Of a stretch of 64,000 bases of DNA, positions 35,642 to 44,872 are shown one piece after another; position 1 is the stretch's first letter; every line of letters begins with the position of its first letter. Source of the stretch: Promethearchaeota archaeon. Lineage in GTDB: Archaea; Asgardarchaeota; Lokiarchaeia; Sigyniarchaeales; SOKP01. The notes beneath the pieces were generated by a model. The model did no database searches and was not told the origin of the DNA. It worked only from the letters and a program-made list of their open reading frames with translations. The stretch is from positions 32,224 to 96,223 of the forward strand of contig JAEOTR010000079.1 of the NCBI GenBank assembly GCA_016839705.1, read 5' to 3'. A program made the position numbers and the translations under genes.

Positions 35642-36643
35642 TTATAATATAAAATCCCTAATTTCTTCAGGAAATTGTTCACCTTTGATTTTCATTCGGT
35701 TTAACATTTCTTGAGCTTCAGAAAGTGTGTTTCCATAAATATGGAGTGAGTTACTAAAATCTAAATAATGACCTACTTCAACATTTAATGTTTCAGCAAT
35801 ATCTTTTTGAATTCTTATCATACCATTTACATTTGCTTCCCAAGCTCTAAATAAATCTCGACTTCTCCAAGTTGTCTGCATTATTAATTTTCCCTCTTTA
35901 ATACGCATAAATATTCTCTGGAGACAGGGGGGATCAAAATGATACGGATCTACTAAAGGGCGCCATGTGATTGCCTGTGCTCTACGTGAAAAGGGTTTTT
36001 CCTTTAGTTTTTGAACGATATATTCCATTTGGTTAATTCTAGGGAAACTCAAAGCAGCGATAGGAATTTTATCTATTTGAAGTTGCTCTGAGATCTTTTT
36101 ATCTAAATCTAATTCAATTTCATCATTTAATTTCCAGATATTTGATTCTGCAGTGCTTTTTACTTTTCCTGCTCTTACCAACTTTTTATGAGTTTTTACT
36201 AATTCATTATCAACAACTTCTAAATCATAATTCTTATGAATAGAATCTTCAAGTGAAAAAGGTGCATAATTAAATATTCTGTCATGATAAGAATAAGGAA
36301 AACTCACACCTGATTCATATAACAAATGATCATTAATACCATTCATTATCTCTTCAATGTAACCACTCTGGATGGACCCAATTAGATATGTATCTGCCAT
36401 ACATCCAAAAATCTCATATGAATTCCCAAATTTTGATTTAATCTTCAAAACTTTATTATTCCGCGTAATAGGGTTACTGAGAGGATCTGTTATCTCTATC
36501 AATACTGTAGCATCTTTAGAAGGGGCATCCTCCAATCTGTCGTATTCTGTTTTTATATCATCACCATTATATAACACTTGTCCCATTGCTGAAAGCCAAG
36601 CATCTCGGACATTAGTCTTAGAAATATAAAACACTTTTGCCAT
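35642..36643 (-). CDS. thyA: Thymidylate synthase (ThyA, archaeal type)
   Basis: This 333-residue enzyme methylates dUMP to dTMP with methylene-tetrahydrofolate or a related archaeal cofactor. Seen are RRAQAITW (220-227), the catalytic Cys in DPPC (C240), the nucleotide-binding SRDLFRAWEAN (261-271) and a C-terminal GHYLDFSNSLHIYG. The N-terminal about 90 residues differ from bacterial ThyA, as in archaeal relatives. The gene converges with tatD-like. Confidence 0.85.
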   Translation of the reverse strand: MAKVFYISKTNVRDAWLSAMGQVLYNGDDIKTEYDRLEDAPSKDATVLIEITDPLSNPITRNNKVLKIKSKFGNSYEIFGCMADTYLIGSIQSGYIEEIMNGINDHLLYESGVSFPYSYHDRIFNYAPFSLEDSIHKNYDLEVVDNELVKTHKKLVRAGKVKSTAESNIWKLNDEIELDLDKKISEQLQIDKIPIAALSFPRINQMEYIVQKLKEKPFSRRAQAITWRPLVDPYHFDPPCLQRIFMRIKEGKLIMQTTWRSRDLFRAWEANVNGMIRIQKDIAETLNVEVGHYLDFSNSLHIYGNTLSEAQEMLNRMKIKGEQFPEEIRDFIL

Positions 36644-36819
36644 AGTTTACCACTCTTTTAAAGATTTGATTTCTACTATAAATTAATTATTAAAGATCTA
36701 ATAAAATCCCATCGAGTATCAGAATTTATTAACACGCTTTTTTCTAGATAAATTTATAATAGCAAGACTTTCATTATTTTATTGTAAATTTAATAAATAT
36801 TAAAAAAGAGGTATACACA

Positions 36820-36990
36820 ATGGGTTTAGGTAAGAAATTAAAGAAAGGACTTGCAAAAGGCTTAGGTGGAATAGTCGAAAATGTAACTGGATCAGAAGCA
36901 GCAGGTAAAGGTGTGAAAAAAGCAGTTAAAAAAGGTAGTGTCAAAAAAGGTATCAAGGCAGGTATTAAAGAAGCAAAGGATGATGATTAA
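36820..36990 (+). CDS. Small Lys/Gly-rich protein of 56 residues
   Basis: The ATG at 36820 is preceded by AAGAGGT (about 8 bp), a clear ribosome site. The product begins MGLGKKLKKGLAKGLGGIVE and continues with Gly/Lys/Ala repeats ending KEAKDDD. Its periodic Lys and Gly suggest an amphipathic helical, perhaps nucleic-acid- or membrane-binding peptide. A T-rich stretch follows at about 37012-37030. A TATA-like TTTATAATAG is at about 36751. No family is recognised. Confidence 0.6.
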   Translation: MGLGKKLKKGLAKGLGGIVENVTGSEAAGKGVKKAVKKGSVKKGIKAGIKEAKDDD

Positions 36991-37094
36991 AAAGAGAAAC
37001 TAATTTTACTCAGCTTTTTTTTATTTTTTATTAACAGTAAATATTTTTATTTTTCATTCTTAAATTTATTAAACTGAAAAGGTCAAACTATATT

Positions 37095-37385
37095 ATGAAG
37101 TTGCACCTTGAATTTTCTCCGCCATTTAATGAAGTTACTAAAACTTTATTCGAAACATTCCAATTTGAAAAACAATTATCTTTAGCCGATTTAATTAGCT
37201 TTTTTGAACAGAAATATGGGGAAAATTTCAGTGATTTAGTCTGGGAGAAAGGAAATAACGGAGTTTTTAGCAAGTTTCTTTCTATTATTATAAATGGAAG
37301 GAGTTATCGACATGATAATTTCTTAGAAACAATATTAAAAGATGGAGATCAAATAGTGTTTATTTACATCTATTTTGGTGGGTAG
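37095..37385 (+). CDS. MoaD/ThiS-family ubiquitin-like sulfur carrier
   Basis: This 96-residue beta-grasp protein ends in YIYFGG, the C-terminal diglycine that is thiocarboxylated or conjugated. Core features are the strand-helix start KLHLEFSPPFNEV, ADLISFFEQKYG, and IIINGRSYRHDN with LKDGDQIVFI. MoaD/SAMP-type carriers feed sulfur to molybdopterin or tRNA thiolation, or modify proteins. No E1-like gene is adjacent. Confidence 0.85.
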   Translation: MKLHLEFSPPFNEVTKTLFETFQFEKQLSLADLISFFEQKYGENFSDLVWEKGNNGVFSKFLSIIINGRSYRHDNFLETILKDGDQIVFIYIYFGG

Positions 37386-37443
37386 GATTTTAACTGTTTC
37401 TAATGCAATCTTTCTAATCATCAAGATATTATAAGTTGTAATT

Positions 37444-38472
37444 TTATAGCAAGAAAATAATCCATAATCCAAATCCAGTTAATAAAGGATTCAAGATGTT
37501 ATCAGAGATATTTCTAGCCAGAAGATCTACTAATAAGAATAATATTGTAGCTACTGTTGCCATTACGAATTTCTTTTCTATGGAAACAGGCATCCATGGA
37601 TGGTACAGTATTGAAATAATAATAACTATCAAAAATGTTGACAAACCACCAGCTATAAAACCTTCAATTGTTTTATTTGAATTTTTCCTTAGGCTATGTT
37701 TCCCACATTTTTTTCCAATTACACAAGCAGTAGCATCAGCTCCTGTGGCTATTAAGGCCACCATCCCAAAAATTGGAAAGGGAGCAAATAAAAAAGGGAT
37801 AAATGATAATACCAATGGTGTGGAAGCAATAAAAGTACATTGTTCTTTCTCTCGTATCCCTAGATACCACTTTTTTGCCCATTTTGGAAGCATATAGAAT
37901 TTATTTAGTCGTGTTAAGTCTCCAATTTGAAACATGATAACAAATCCATAACCAATGGTAATAATTAACCAATATGAGAAACTATAGTTATCTAATCCCC
38001 ATAAGGGTAAAATTCCTGTATCGTCTAGAATAAGGCCTAACGTCCAGAAGAAGAATATAACAAAACAAGTAAATAGATGTAGAAATTTCCTAGTCCACTC
38101 ATTTTTGAAATCATCTACGAAATTTTTGTTAATTTCTTCGCAGTATTTATTGTAATCCCTTTCTGCCATTATTTCAGGATTTCTTTTCGCAACAAACCCA
38201 TTATAAGATAACATTACTGCCCAAATTACTAATTCAATTATACAGAAAATAGCGGTAAAGGACCATAAAAAATTCAATGATACTTGGCTAATGGTGGAAG
38301 AATGAAATTGGTACATAAAAGGAAATGAGATACCCGCAACGAGGAATAATATCGCAATTAAAATCTCATTTGTGAATAAACGATTTTCAATTTTGGTTTT
38401 TCTGTTTTTCAAAATATAGATAAACGTTACTATAGAATATCCAACAAAAATTATAACGGTTGGTAAGTACAT
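37444..38472 (-). CDS. Dolichol/phytol-kinase-like CTP-dependent membrane enzyme (copy 2)
   Basis: This 342-residue protein has about eight membrane helices. A helix start RKFLHLFTCF is followed by GADATACVIGKKCGKHSL, NSNKTIEGFIAGG and later D-LLARNISDNILNP, the pattern of the SEC59/VTE5 family, which transfers phosphate from CTP to an isoprenol. In archaea this may serve lipid-carrier or ether-lipid salvage. It lies 35 bp downstream of a related gene on the same strand. Confidence 0.65.
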   Translation of the reverse strand: MYLPTVIIFVGYSIVTFIYILKNRKTKIENRLFTNEILIAILFLVAGISFPFMYQFHSSTISQVSLNFLWSFTAIFCIIELVIWAVMLSYNGFVAKRNPEIMAERDYNKYCEEINKNFVDDFKNEWTRKFLHLFTCFVIFFFWTLGLILDDTGILPLWGLDNYSFSYWLIITIGYGFVIMFQIGDLTRLNKFYMLPKWAKKWYLGIREKEQCTFIASTPLVLSFIPFLFAPFPIFGMVALIATGADATACVIGKKCGKHSLRKNSNKTIEGFIAGGLSTFLIVIIISILYHPWMPVSIEKKFVMATVATILFLLVDLLARNISDNILNPLLTGFGLWIIFLL

Positions 38473-38507
38473 CTTCTTGATTGTTAATGTTAAATCTTCT
38501 TAAAAGG

Positions 38508-39614
38508 TTATGGAATCCACGACAATAGAATTGTATAATAGTTTAAATTAAAAAAGAAACGTACAAAAACGTAAACAAGGCTACACCCAATTGGAATTAG
38601 TAGGTTATCTGATACGTTTATAGGTTTATTAGTAAGAATATCCAATGTTAGAAACACTATAGAAAATATCAGGGACCAGAAAATACCGATAAAAAGAAAA
38701 CATATTATAAAAGTAATAAGAGTACCCGCAATTGTACCTTCCCAAGTTTTCTTTTTATTCCATGCAATATGGGATTTCCCATATCTTATCCCGATTTGAC
38801 TTGTCATCAAGTCACTAATAGAACTAATCCCTAGTATTGCAAAAAATATCATTGGAGGAGATGTGAAAGCCGCAAACATTTGTCCTATTGCGAAAAATAA
38901 ATAGGTGCCATAATTATCATGTTCCTTCTCAGTTAAGTATAATTTAGTAAAAAAATTAAAAGGAAATGAGATATACTTTGATTTTCGTGTAAATTCATTT
39001 GCTAACATAAACATACACAATAAATAAAAAAAGAAAAACAATATATAGTAAAACCAACCAAATGAGAAAAGAACTTCGATAATAGAACCAGACTCATTTC
39101 CTAGCTTAAAATATTGAAGAAGCATGTTATTTTCTTCAGGAATCATTCCCGCTGAAGAATTTGTAATTATATATACTATATATAATCCAACAAACCAGAC
39201 AACTACAAGCCCAATAAAAATGAATATGTGATTTATTTTCCTGAAGGAATCTTTCTTTGTCTTACTCCAACCTTTTTGTATTAGTTCTAATTTTTTATTG
39301 AATTCTGAAAGATCTTTATTAGTGATTTTTTTAAAGATGTGAACTATTAGGGTTGATATAACAATTAAGATGCAAGGAAAAAGCATAGGTATCCCAAGCA
39401 ATAATAACCATAAGGGAACTATAAAAGGTTGTAATCCCAATTCTTGATTCATTAATAATAGAAATAATAAAATATGAATAAAAATAAAAGATAAAGCACT
39501 AAAACCAATTATATTATTAAAGATCTCTGGTTTATGAGGAAGGTTGAAAAAAACAAAAAGAATAATACAGTAAGAAATAGCGATAATAATAAACCAGAAG
39601 TAAAATTGATACAT
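38508..39614 (-). CDS. Dolichol/phytol-kinase-like membrane protein (copy 1)
   Basis: This 368-residue protein has about nine membrane helices with RKINHIFIFI, GISSISDLMTSQIGIRYGK, NKKKTWEGTIAGTLI and NVSDNLLIPIG in the same order as its downstream neighbour, so it is a tandem paralogue. The catalytic D/K/D residues are broadly kept. The acceptor alcohol may differ between the two. Confidence 0.6.
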   Translation of the reverse strand: MYQFYFWFIIIAISYCIILFVFFNLPHKPEIFNNIIGFSALSFIFIHILLFLLLMNQELGLQPFIVPLWLLLLGIPMLFPCILIVISTLIVHIFKKITNKDLSEFNKKLELIQKGWSKTKKDSFRKINHIFIFIGLVVVWFVGLYIVYIITNSSAGMIPEENNMLLQYFKLGNESGSIIEVLFSFGWFYYILFFFFYLLCMFMLANEFTRKSKYISFPFNFFTKLYLTEKEHDNYGTYLFFAIGQMFAAFTSPPMIFFAILGISSISDLMTSQIGIRYGKSHIAWNKKKTWEGTIAGTLITFIICFLFIGIFWSLIFSIVFLTLDILTNKPINVSDNLLIPIGCSLVYVFVRFFFNLNYYTILLSWIP

Positions 39615-39747
39615 TCTAAACCGTCATCCTTTCTTTTTTTTTTCACTTATCTACCTATTTAATTGAAAAATATCTAACTAATTAAATTTACATAAAAATT
39701 TTACTTATAATTAGTTAATCCCTATCTCGACTTTAACGGAAAATTTA

Positions 39748-40350
39748 ATGAAAAAAATAATATTGGCTTCGAAATCTATAGATCGAAGCGAACTCTTTAA
39801 TCGTATTGGCGTCCCTTTTGAGATGTTAGCTTCTAATATTGATGAGGAAAAATTCAAGAAAAAAAATTCCGATCCAATTATACTAGTGAAAGAATTAGCA
39901 AAAGCGAAGCTTGATTTTGTAAAAGAATTAGTGAAGAAGAGAGGTGAAGATGCTTTAATTATAGCGGCAGATACTTTAGTGGACTTAAATGGCGTCATCA
40001 TTGGGAAGGCTAAAAACTCGGAAGAAGCTTTTAAATTACTTAAAACTTTAAATGGCAAAGTTCATAGACTTATTACTGGAATTGCGATTACTGAAACTAA
40101 TGATCCTAAAATTATAAATGATTACGACATAACTTTAGTAGAATTCCTTACACTCTCAGATGCTGAAATACATAACTATATAAAAACTAATGAATGGGAA
40201 GGGCGAGCGGGAGCATATTCTATAAATGATAAAGCAAGTTTATTTATTAGCAAAATAAATGGATCTTCTTCAAATGTGATTGGCTTGCCAATGCATAAAA
40301 TATATGAAATATTAAAAACCGATTTTAAGTTAAATTTATTTCAGAAATGA
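39748..40350 (+). CDS. Maf-like nucleoside triphosphate pyrophosphatase
   Basis: This 200-residue protein has Maf motifs: ILASKSIDRSELFNRIG, IIAADTLVDLNG and WEGRAGAYSINDKASLFI, then SSNVIGLPM. Maf enzymes hydrolyse non-canonical or modified NTPs to monophosphates. The first motif has S-x-D-R in place of the common SPRR. Length is normal. Confidence 0.9.
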   Translation: MKKIILASKSIDRSELFNRIGVPFEMLASNIDEEKFKKKNSDPIILVKELAKAKLDFVKELVKKRGEDALIIAADTLVDLNGVIIGKAKNSEEAFKLLKTLNGKVHRLITGIAITETNDPKIINDYDITLVEFLTLSDAEIHNYIKTNEWEGRAGAYSINDKASLFISKINGSSSNVIGLPMHKIYEILKTDFKLNLFQK

Positions 40351-40361
40351 AAGTTTGGATC

Positions 40362-40532
40362 CTAATTTTCTGAACTTTTTCTTAAAACTTTCAAATCTTC
40401 ATAAAACCTTAAGATTCTTTCAAATCTATTTATCATATTCTCATAATATTCTCTATCAGCATAGGCCATTTGAGATAGCTTTTTCGCAAGTGAAATTTCA
40501 CTCTTATAGCGATTTATTTTTTCATCAATCAC
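40362..40532 (-). CDS. Small helical protein of 56 residues
   Basis: On the minus strand a GTG at 40532 opens a 56-residue product: IDEKINRYKSEISLAKKLSQ, then MAYADREYYENMINRFERIL and a basic end. It is a continuous amphipathic helix with heptad-like spacing, typical of a small coiled-coil subunit. It ends 11 bp from the maf stop, convergent. Composition favours this frame over the opposite one at 40355-40561. No family is recognised. Confidence 0.5.
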   Translation of the reverse strand: MIDEKINRYKSEISLAKKLSQMAYADREYYENMINRFERILRFYEDLKVLRKSSEN

Positions 40533-40714
40533 ATGGTGTTTTCAATAATGTTCTTATATAAAATGAAAAAATATCGTGATAATACATTAAAATATTTAAT
40601 CTAAGCAGCCCCGTTTTATTTTATAAAAAAATAACCTATAAATATAATATTTGTGTTATGAAACTATCTTTCAAATTTTAAATTTTAATAAACAAATAAA
40701 TAAAATGGTGTAGA

Positions 40715-41062
40715 ATGGCAAAACATTATAAAAATCAGCAATTAATGAAATTTCTTGTCATAATTGGTGGTCTGGTTGGACTTATTTGGATCATTTCTGG
40801 ATTTGCTAGTTTAGCGGGATTAGGTTTTGTTCCAGTTATAATACCCTCAATAGTTCCACTCCAACTAATCGTTACGCTAATAATCGGTTTAGTAATTGTA
40901 GTGTTGACATTACTAGTTGGTATAAGACCAGATGAACCTCTGCCTTTCCATTGGCTTGTATTATTTATCCTTGCTATATTATTGGCAATATTCGCAGCAG
41001 GGATTTTAGCAGCCGTTTTAGTAGTGATTGCTGCAATAATCGGACTAATTGAAGAGTTATAA
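40715..41062 (+). CDS. Small membrane protein
   Basis: This 115-residue protein has three hydrophobic helices (about 10-35, 45-68 and 78-112) separated by a loop containing RPDEPLPFHW. No known family. A short basic N-terminus (MAKHYKNQQLMK) suggests insertion with the start inside the cell. Confidence 0.5.
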   Translation: MAKHYKNQQLMKFLVIIGGLVGLIWIISGFASLAGLGFVPVIIPSIVPLQLIVTLIIGLVIVVLTLLVGIRPDEPLPFHWLVLFILAILLAIFAAGILAAVLVVIAAIIGLIEEL

Positions 41063-41104
41063 AAGTACATTGAATAAAATCTAAAATCTCAATATTTTTT
41101 CTCT

Positions 41105-41992
41105 TTATAATTTCGAAAATTGGCTTTTAGCACTTTTTAAAAAATAACTTACAATTTCCTCTGGAAGATTAATGGAAGTAACCTCTTGTAGAGCTGTAAA
41201 TCCTGGTATCGAATTAACTTCTAAAACTTGAAATCCTTTGCTACTTTCAATGATATCGACCCCCGCAATCTCAGTCTTCGTTATTTGAGCAGCTTTTATA
41301 GCGAGATTCTTTAATTCATCTGAAATTTCAAGTGGTTTAGCTTTAGCTCCAGCATAGATGTTTGTTTTCCAATTATCCCCAATCCGATACATCCCTGCTA
41401 CTACTTTATCTCCTAAAACTAAAATTCTAATATCCCGATTATAATGTTCGATGAATTCTTGTAAATAGAATACCTCATTAAGCCTACTAAGAGAATATAT
41501 TACATTTTCAGCAAAGGCTTTGTCATTCAAGCGAGTAATTCCAATTCCCTTTGATCCAAAAAGAGGTTTAAAGACGCAATCTCCACCCAATTCTTCAAAA
41601 GCTTCTAAAGCAGAATTAGGATCTTCACATATTACTGTTTTTGGTGTTGGTATGTGGTGTTTCTCTAGAAATATTGAAGTTAAAAATTTATCACTCGCAA
41701 TTTCTAAAGATTCTCGAGAATTTATTAGTTTAACATCATACTCTTCAATTGCTCTTAAAACATCAAGCCTAAAAAAAATCTTCTGAGTAGCTGCAGCGCC
41801 AAAACCTCTTACCAACGCAGCCCTAGGTTCAAGTTTTTCAAATTGATCTTTAAATTTGCTTTTAAATGAGACTAATACCTTTACTGTTGAGGGGATAAAA
41901 AATTCTACATCATAATCCTTTTTTTTAAATTCATTCTTTAATATTTGAACTTCAGGATCCGAAGGATTTGGGGTAATTATCATTGAATGCAT
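41105..41992 (-). CDS. RimK/MptN-like ATP-grasp ligase
   Basis: This 295-residue ATP-grasp protein has an N-terminal half with RGFGAAATQKI, then KPLFGSKGIGI (ATP-binding glycine loop), YLQEFIEHYNRDIRILVLGDKVVAGMYR and FQVLEVNSIPGFTALQEV with the metal-binding E and N. It resembles RimK-type alpha-L-glutamate ligases, including the tetrahydromethanopterin glutamylase MptN. Acting on a folate-like cofactor is plausible but unproven here. Confidence 0.8.
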   Translation of the reverse strand: MHSMIITPNPSDPEVQILKNEFKKKDYDVEFFIPSTVKVLVSFKSKFKDQFEKLEPRAALVRGFGAAATQKIFFRLDVLRAIEEYDVKLINSRESLEIASDKFLTSIFLEKHHIPTPKTVICEDPNSALEAFEELGGDCVFKPLFGSKGIGITRLNDKAFAENVIYSLSRLNEVFYLQEFIEHYNRDIRILVLGDKVVAGMYRIGDNWKTNIYAGAKAKPLEISDELKNLAIKAAQITKTEIAGVDIIESSKGFQVLEVNSIPGFTALQEVTSINLPEEIVSYFLKSAKSQFSKL

Positions 41993-42073
41993 TTCAAACT
42001 CACCATTATAAAAATTACTTAGTTTAACAATAGCATTAATTTTTAAATAAATTTAATTTCTTATAAAACATAT

Positions 42074-42697
42074 ATGAAATCAATGGATCTTGAAGATAAA
42101 GAAACTGAGGTTGAAAAATTATCAGCGATGTTAAGCAAGATTCAAAATCTCTATTATAAAAAAAAAGAACAACTTGAAGAATTACAGGATGAAATTTCTG
42201 AATTAAGAGAGGTTCTAAACTACCTTAATTCCATGATTTCTAATAAATCGTTTCAAAGTGCCGATCTCATTTATACCAAAACTTTACAAGAAACAGAAGA
42301 AAAGAATGATGAGGAAAAATATTTTGTAAACGATGTTCCTTCGGAAAGAGTAAAAGGAACTAATATTAAAAGAAAGATTTTTACGGATGGGGATGATAAA
42401 GATTCAAAGTTGCTATGTATTTTAAACTTTTTCGATTTAAATAAAGTACAGATAAAGATAATTGACCCAATGGAGAGAGGAATAAGAGAAACTTCGGAAG
42501 ATTTCATACGAACTTTTTTAAGGGAAGCCCTTTTAAAAATTAAAGACCATAATCTCGATTTAGATTTAAAATATGACTACTTTAAAAATACAGATGTAAT
42601 AGAATGTATAAATATTATAAATTTAAAATCAATTAAAGAATATGATTTAATTACCTCAAAAATGAGAGAACTTTTAACCAAACAAATCATTTCGTAG
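42074..42697 (+). CDS. Coiled-coil protein of unknown function
   Basis: The first 65 residues form a coiled coil (LSKIQNLYYKKKEQLEELQ, ISELREVLNYLNSM), followed by a charged linker and a globular C-terminus (LLCILNFFDLNKVQIKIID). The overall plan, helix plus alpha/beta domain, is like some archaeal signalling scaffolds, but no family is identified. An in-frame ATG three codons later (42083) is an alternative start. It precedes the GTPase pair by about 150 bp. Confidence 0.5.
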   Translation: MKSMDLEDKETEVEKLSAMLSKIQNLYYKKKEQLEELQDEISELREVLNYLNSMISNKSFQSADLIYTKTLQETEEKNDEEKYFVNDVPSERVKGTNIKRKIFTDGDDKDSKLLCILNFFDLNKVQIKIIDPMERGIRETSEDFIRTFLREALLKIKDHNLDLDLKYDYFKNTDVIECINIINLKSIKEYDLITSKMRELLTKQIIS

Positions 42698-42840
42698 AGT
42701 TAATAGTTTATAAATTTTATCTTGACCTATTCTTTCGATGTACAAAAAATTATATTGAGATAATATATTGTTTAATTAAAATAGGAAAAATTAATTATTC
42801 ACCAATCTTTAATAAATTTATCCAAATTATTTAAACGAGT

Positions 42841-43662
42841 GTGTTTATTTTGGCAAAGAAAAAATCATGGTTACAAATGCCTATACTTCATTCTAAATTT
42901 CATGATGCTAAGTTAGAAAGTGTTTTAATCAATCGATCCGTAGATTTGTTAACTGATAATAAAGGTGATGCTCCATCCTTTTTATTCCTCTCAGGGGCTT
43001 TCTTTGATGTGAAATCATTTGCGTATTCCGGATTGAGAGCGTGGAAAGGGGCTGTAAAACCCACAGATTCAAATGGAGGAAGAAGGCCTGTATTGGAAGC
43101 TACTTTTGCTTCGCTTTCAGTATATTTAAGCTCACTCCTCGCGTTGCAGTCAGATTTCTATTTTGCATATGATGAGATTAAGGATATCTTAATCGAAAAA
43201 AAAAGGGAGGATCTCTGGTCAATAGTTTCAGAAAAGCTTCCATTTATTTCTATACCTCCAAAAGAGATGTATGGTTCTCAGCTATCTCCAATTTCACCAT
43301 ATTTCGTGATAAAACAAGATGATGAATTAACATTAGGCGAAATTTACCCATCAACTTATCTTTCCAGCATAATAGAAAACATTAAGACAAGATTTTTCGT
43401 ATTCTACCAATATCAAGGATATTCTGCTTTTGGATTTTTTAATTCCTTACCCGATCTTTCGAACTTTGGATTTGAAGAAAATGCAAGGGATTTTGAGGAG
43501 GAACCCACATCAGAGAATTTAGTAAAGTATTTGAAGAATGCCAAAAATTTGAAAGAAGTGTTAATTGCACTTATAAATGCCCATAATAACGCCTTACTCG
43601 AACAGTTTTTGATCCCAGATTATGAACTACTCTTAAATAAGCTATTGGAGGGTGAGGCATAA
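42841..43662 (+). CDS. GTPase-linked protein of unknown function
   Basis: This 273-residue soluble protein contains SFLFLSGAFFDVKSF, RRPVLEATFASLSVYLSSL and a C-terminal helical part. I recognise no family. Its stop overlaps the start of the small GTPase by one base (TAATG), so they are translationally coupled and the product is a likely partner or effector. The start may be the GTG at 42841, the TTG at 42850 or the ATG at 42877. Confidence 0.55.
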   Translation: MFILAKKKSWLQMPILHSKFHDAKLESVLINRSVDLLTDNKGDAPSFLFLSGAFFDVKSFAYSGLRAWKGAVKPTDSNGGRRPVLEATFASLSVYLSSLLALQSDFYFAYDEIKDILIEKKREDLWSIVSEKLPFISIPPKEMYGSQLSPISPYFVIKQDDELTLGEIYPSTYLSSIIENIKTRFFVFYQYQGYSAFGFFNSLPDLSNFGFEENARDFEEEPTSENLVKYLKNAKNLKEVLIALINAHNNALLEQFLIPDYELLLNKLLEGEA

Positions 43663-44297
43663 TGGTGAATATAGGACTATTAGGAGATGTGAGTGTGGGA
43701 AAAACCAGTATCCTTCGACTTTTTGTTCGTTACTTGAAAAAAGGGGATATTGAAAATGTCGAAGGAGGAGCAAAATGCTCTGTAGTAAAAGCTGATTTTT
43801 CTGGAGAAGCAACTGTACCGGGAGGAGAAAAAGAAGACGCCCTCAACCAAAAAGAGACTAAAACGATCCATCCTAACCGAATTGTGTTTCGAGAAGATAA
43901 TTCTAACAAAGCTCATACAATCTTCGCACCTGGCGGAGACCGTGCCAGAGCCGTGGTGAAAATGGGCATTATAACAATCTCCCGCATCGCTACGCAAATA
44001 ATAGCAGTCTTTTCACTCGATAGAGATTTAGATTCTCAATTTGAGTTTTTCAATGATGTGAGATTTTTCCCAGAAAAAATTTATGTCTGTATCAATAAAG
44101 TTGATTTAATTGAGGGAGATCGGGAAAAAAAAATAGAAGAGATGGAGAAACAAATAAAGGACTTTTTCGAAACTCGAAAAATTGCTGTAAGCGAAGTTTT
44201 CATAACTTGTGGAGAAACTGTAGATAATTTTGATGAAGTTGAGAAATTTAACAATCGAGTAGCTGAAATGATATTAGAAATTACGACAAAAAGTTAA
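43662..44297 (+). CDS. Small Ras-superfamily-like GTPase (COG2229-like)
   Basis: This 211-residue protein has P-loop GDVSVGKTS (8-16), a G3-region TIFAPGGDRARAV in place of DxxGQ, and G4 INKVDLIE. The APGGDRAR variant resembles the MglA/SR-beta-like COG2229 group. A long insertion (about 30-70) separates G1 and G3. Such GTPases in archaea often pair with roadblock or longin proteins. Coupled to the gene upstream. Confidence 0.8.
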   Translation: MVNIGLLGDVSVGKTSILRLFVRYLKKGDIENVEGGAKCSVVKADFSGEATVPGGEKEDALNQKETKTIHPNRIVFREDNSNKAHTIFAPGGDRARAVVKMGIITISRIATQIIAVFSLDRDLDSQFEFFNDVRFFPEKIYVCINKVDLIEGDREKKIEEMEKQIKDFFETRKIAVSEVFITCGETVDNFDEVEKFNNRVAEMILEITTKS

Positions 44298-44337
44298 TCT
44301 TTTTATCATTCTCACTTTATTATTAAATCCATTACTA

Positions 44338-44856
44338 TTATTGCTTGGTTAATTTTAAAGTTAATTTTATAAAGAGTTTGTTTAGATCCAGCTGATATCC
44401 AATAAGTGGAGTTAGCCTTACTTGTCTTAAATTATTATCAATCTCAATATATCCTCTAATTCGCAACTCTTTTAAGTCATCATGAACAGCTTTTTTCTTT
44501 CTTAATTTTTCTATATCATTGATTTTACCAATTCCGATATTTTTAAGACAGCAAATTAAAACACAGAATAAAGTTGCAGCAAGTCTAGGTTTACCCTCAA
44601 AAGGATTAGCATAAATTAAATCTGAGGTAGCCATTTCAAATGCTATATACCAGTGAGAACTCAATGGATTAAAGCGAATTTGAAGTCCTAATGGTTCAAT
44701 ATAATTTGATAATTGAACGATTAAATTTTGAAAATAAATAGATTCATTTTTACCTTGAAAGTTCAATTTTTTAATAATTTCTTCTTTACTTGCTCCCATT
44801 TCATATTTATTTGTCTTTCTACTTAATAAGTATAATAAAATTGTAAATTCATTCAT
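44338..44856 (-). CDS. ScpB/Kite-like winged-helix protein of an SMC complex
   Basis: About 172 residues form two winged-helix-like units. The first ends with LGLQIRFNPLSSHWYIAFE, as in ScpB. The second contains ARLAATLFCVLICCL-like helix RLAATLFCVLICC, GKINDIEKLR and HDDLKELRIRGYIEI followed by GYQLDLNKLF. This layout fits the Kite group (ScpB, Nse1/3, MukE), which binds the kleisin. Seven bases separate the kleisin stop from the GTG that could start it; the ATG at 44856 is chosen. Operon context strengthens the weak sequence match. Confidence 0.65.
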   Translation of the reverse strand: MNEFTILLYLLSRKTNKYEMGASKEEIIKKLNFQGKNESIYFQNLIVQLSNYIEPLGLQIRFNPLSSHWYIAFEMATSDLIYANPFEGKPRLAATLFCVLICCLKNIGIGKINDIEKLRKKKAVHDDLKELRIRGYIEIDNNLRQVRLTPLIGYQLDLNKLFIKLTLKLTKQ

Positions 44857-44872
44857 AAATTTCACACACCTT

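Noticed and set aside
40355..40561. Plus-strand 68-residue frame after maf
   Set aside because: The opposite strand encodes a charged helical protein with better codon composition (40362-40532), so this is its shadow.
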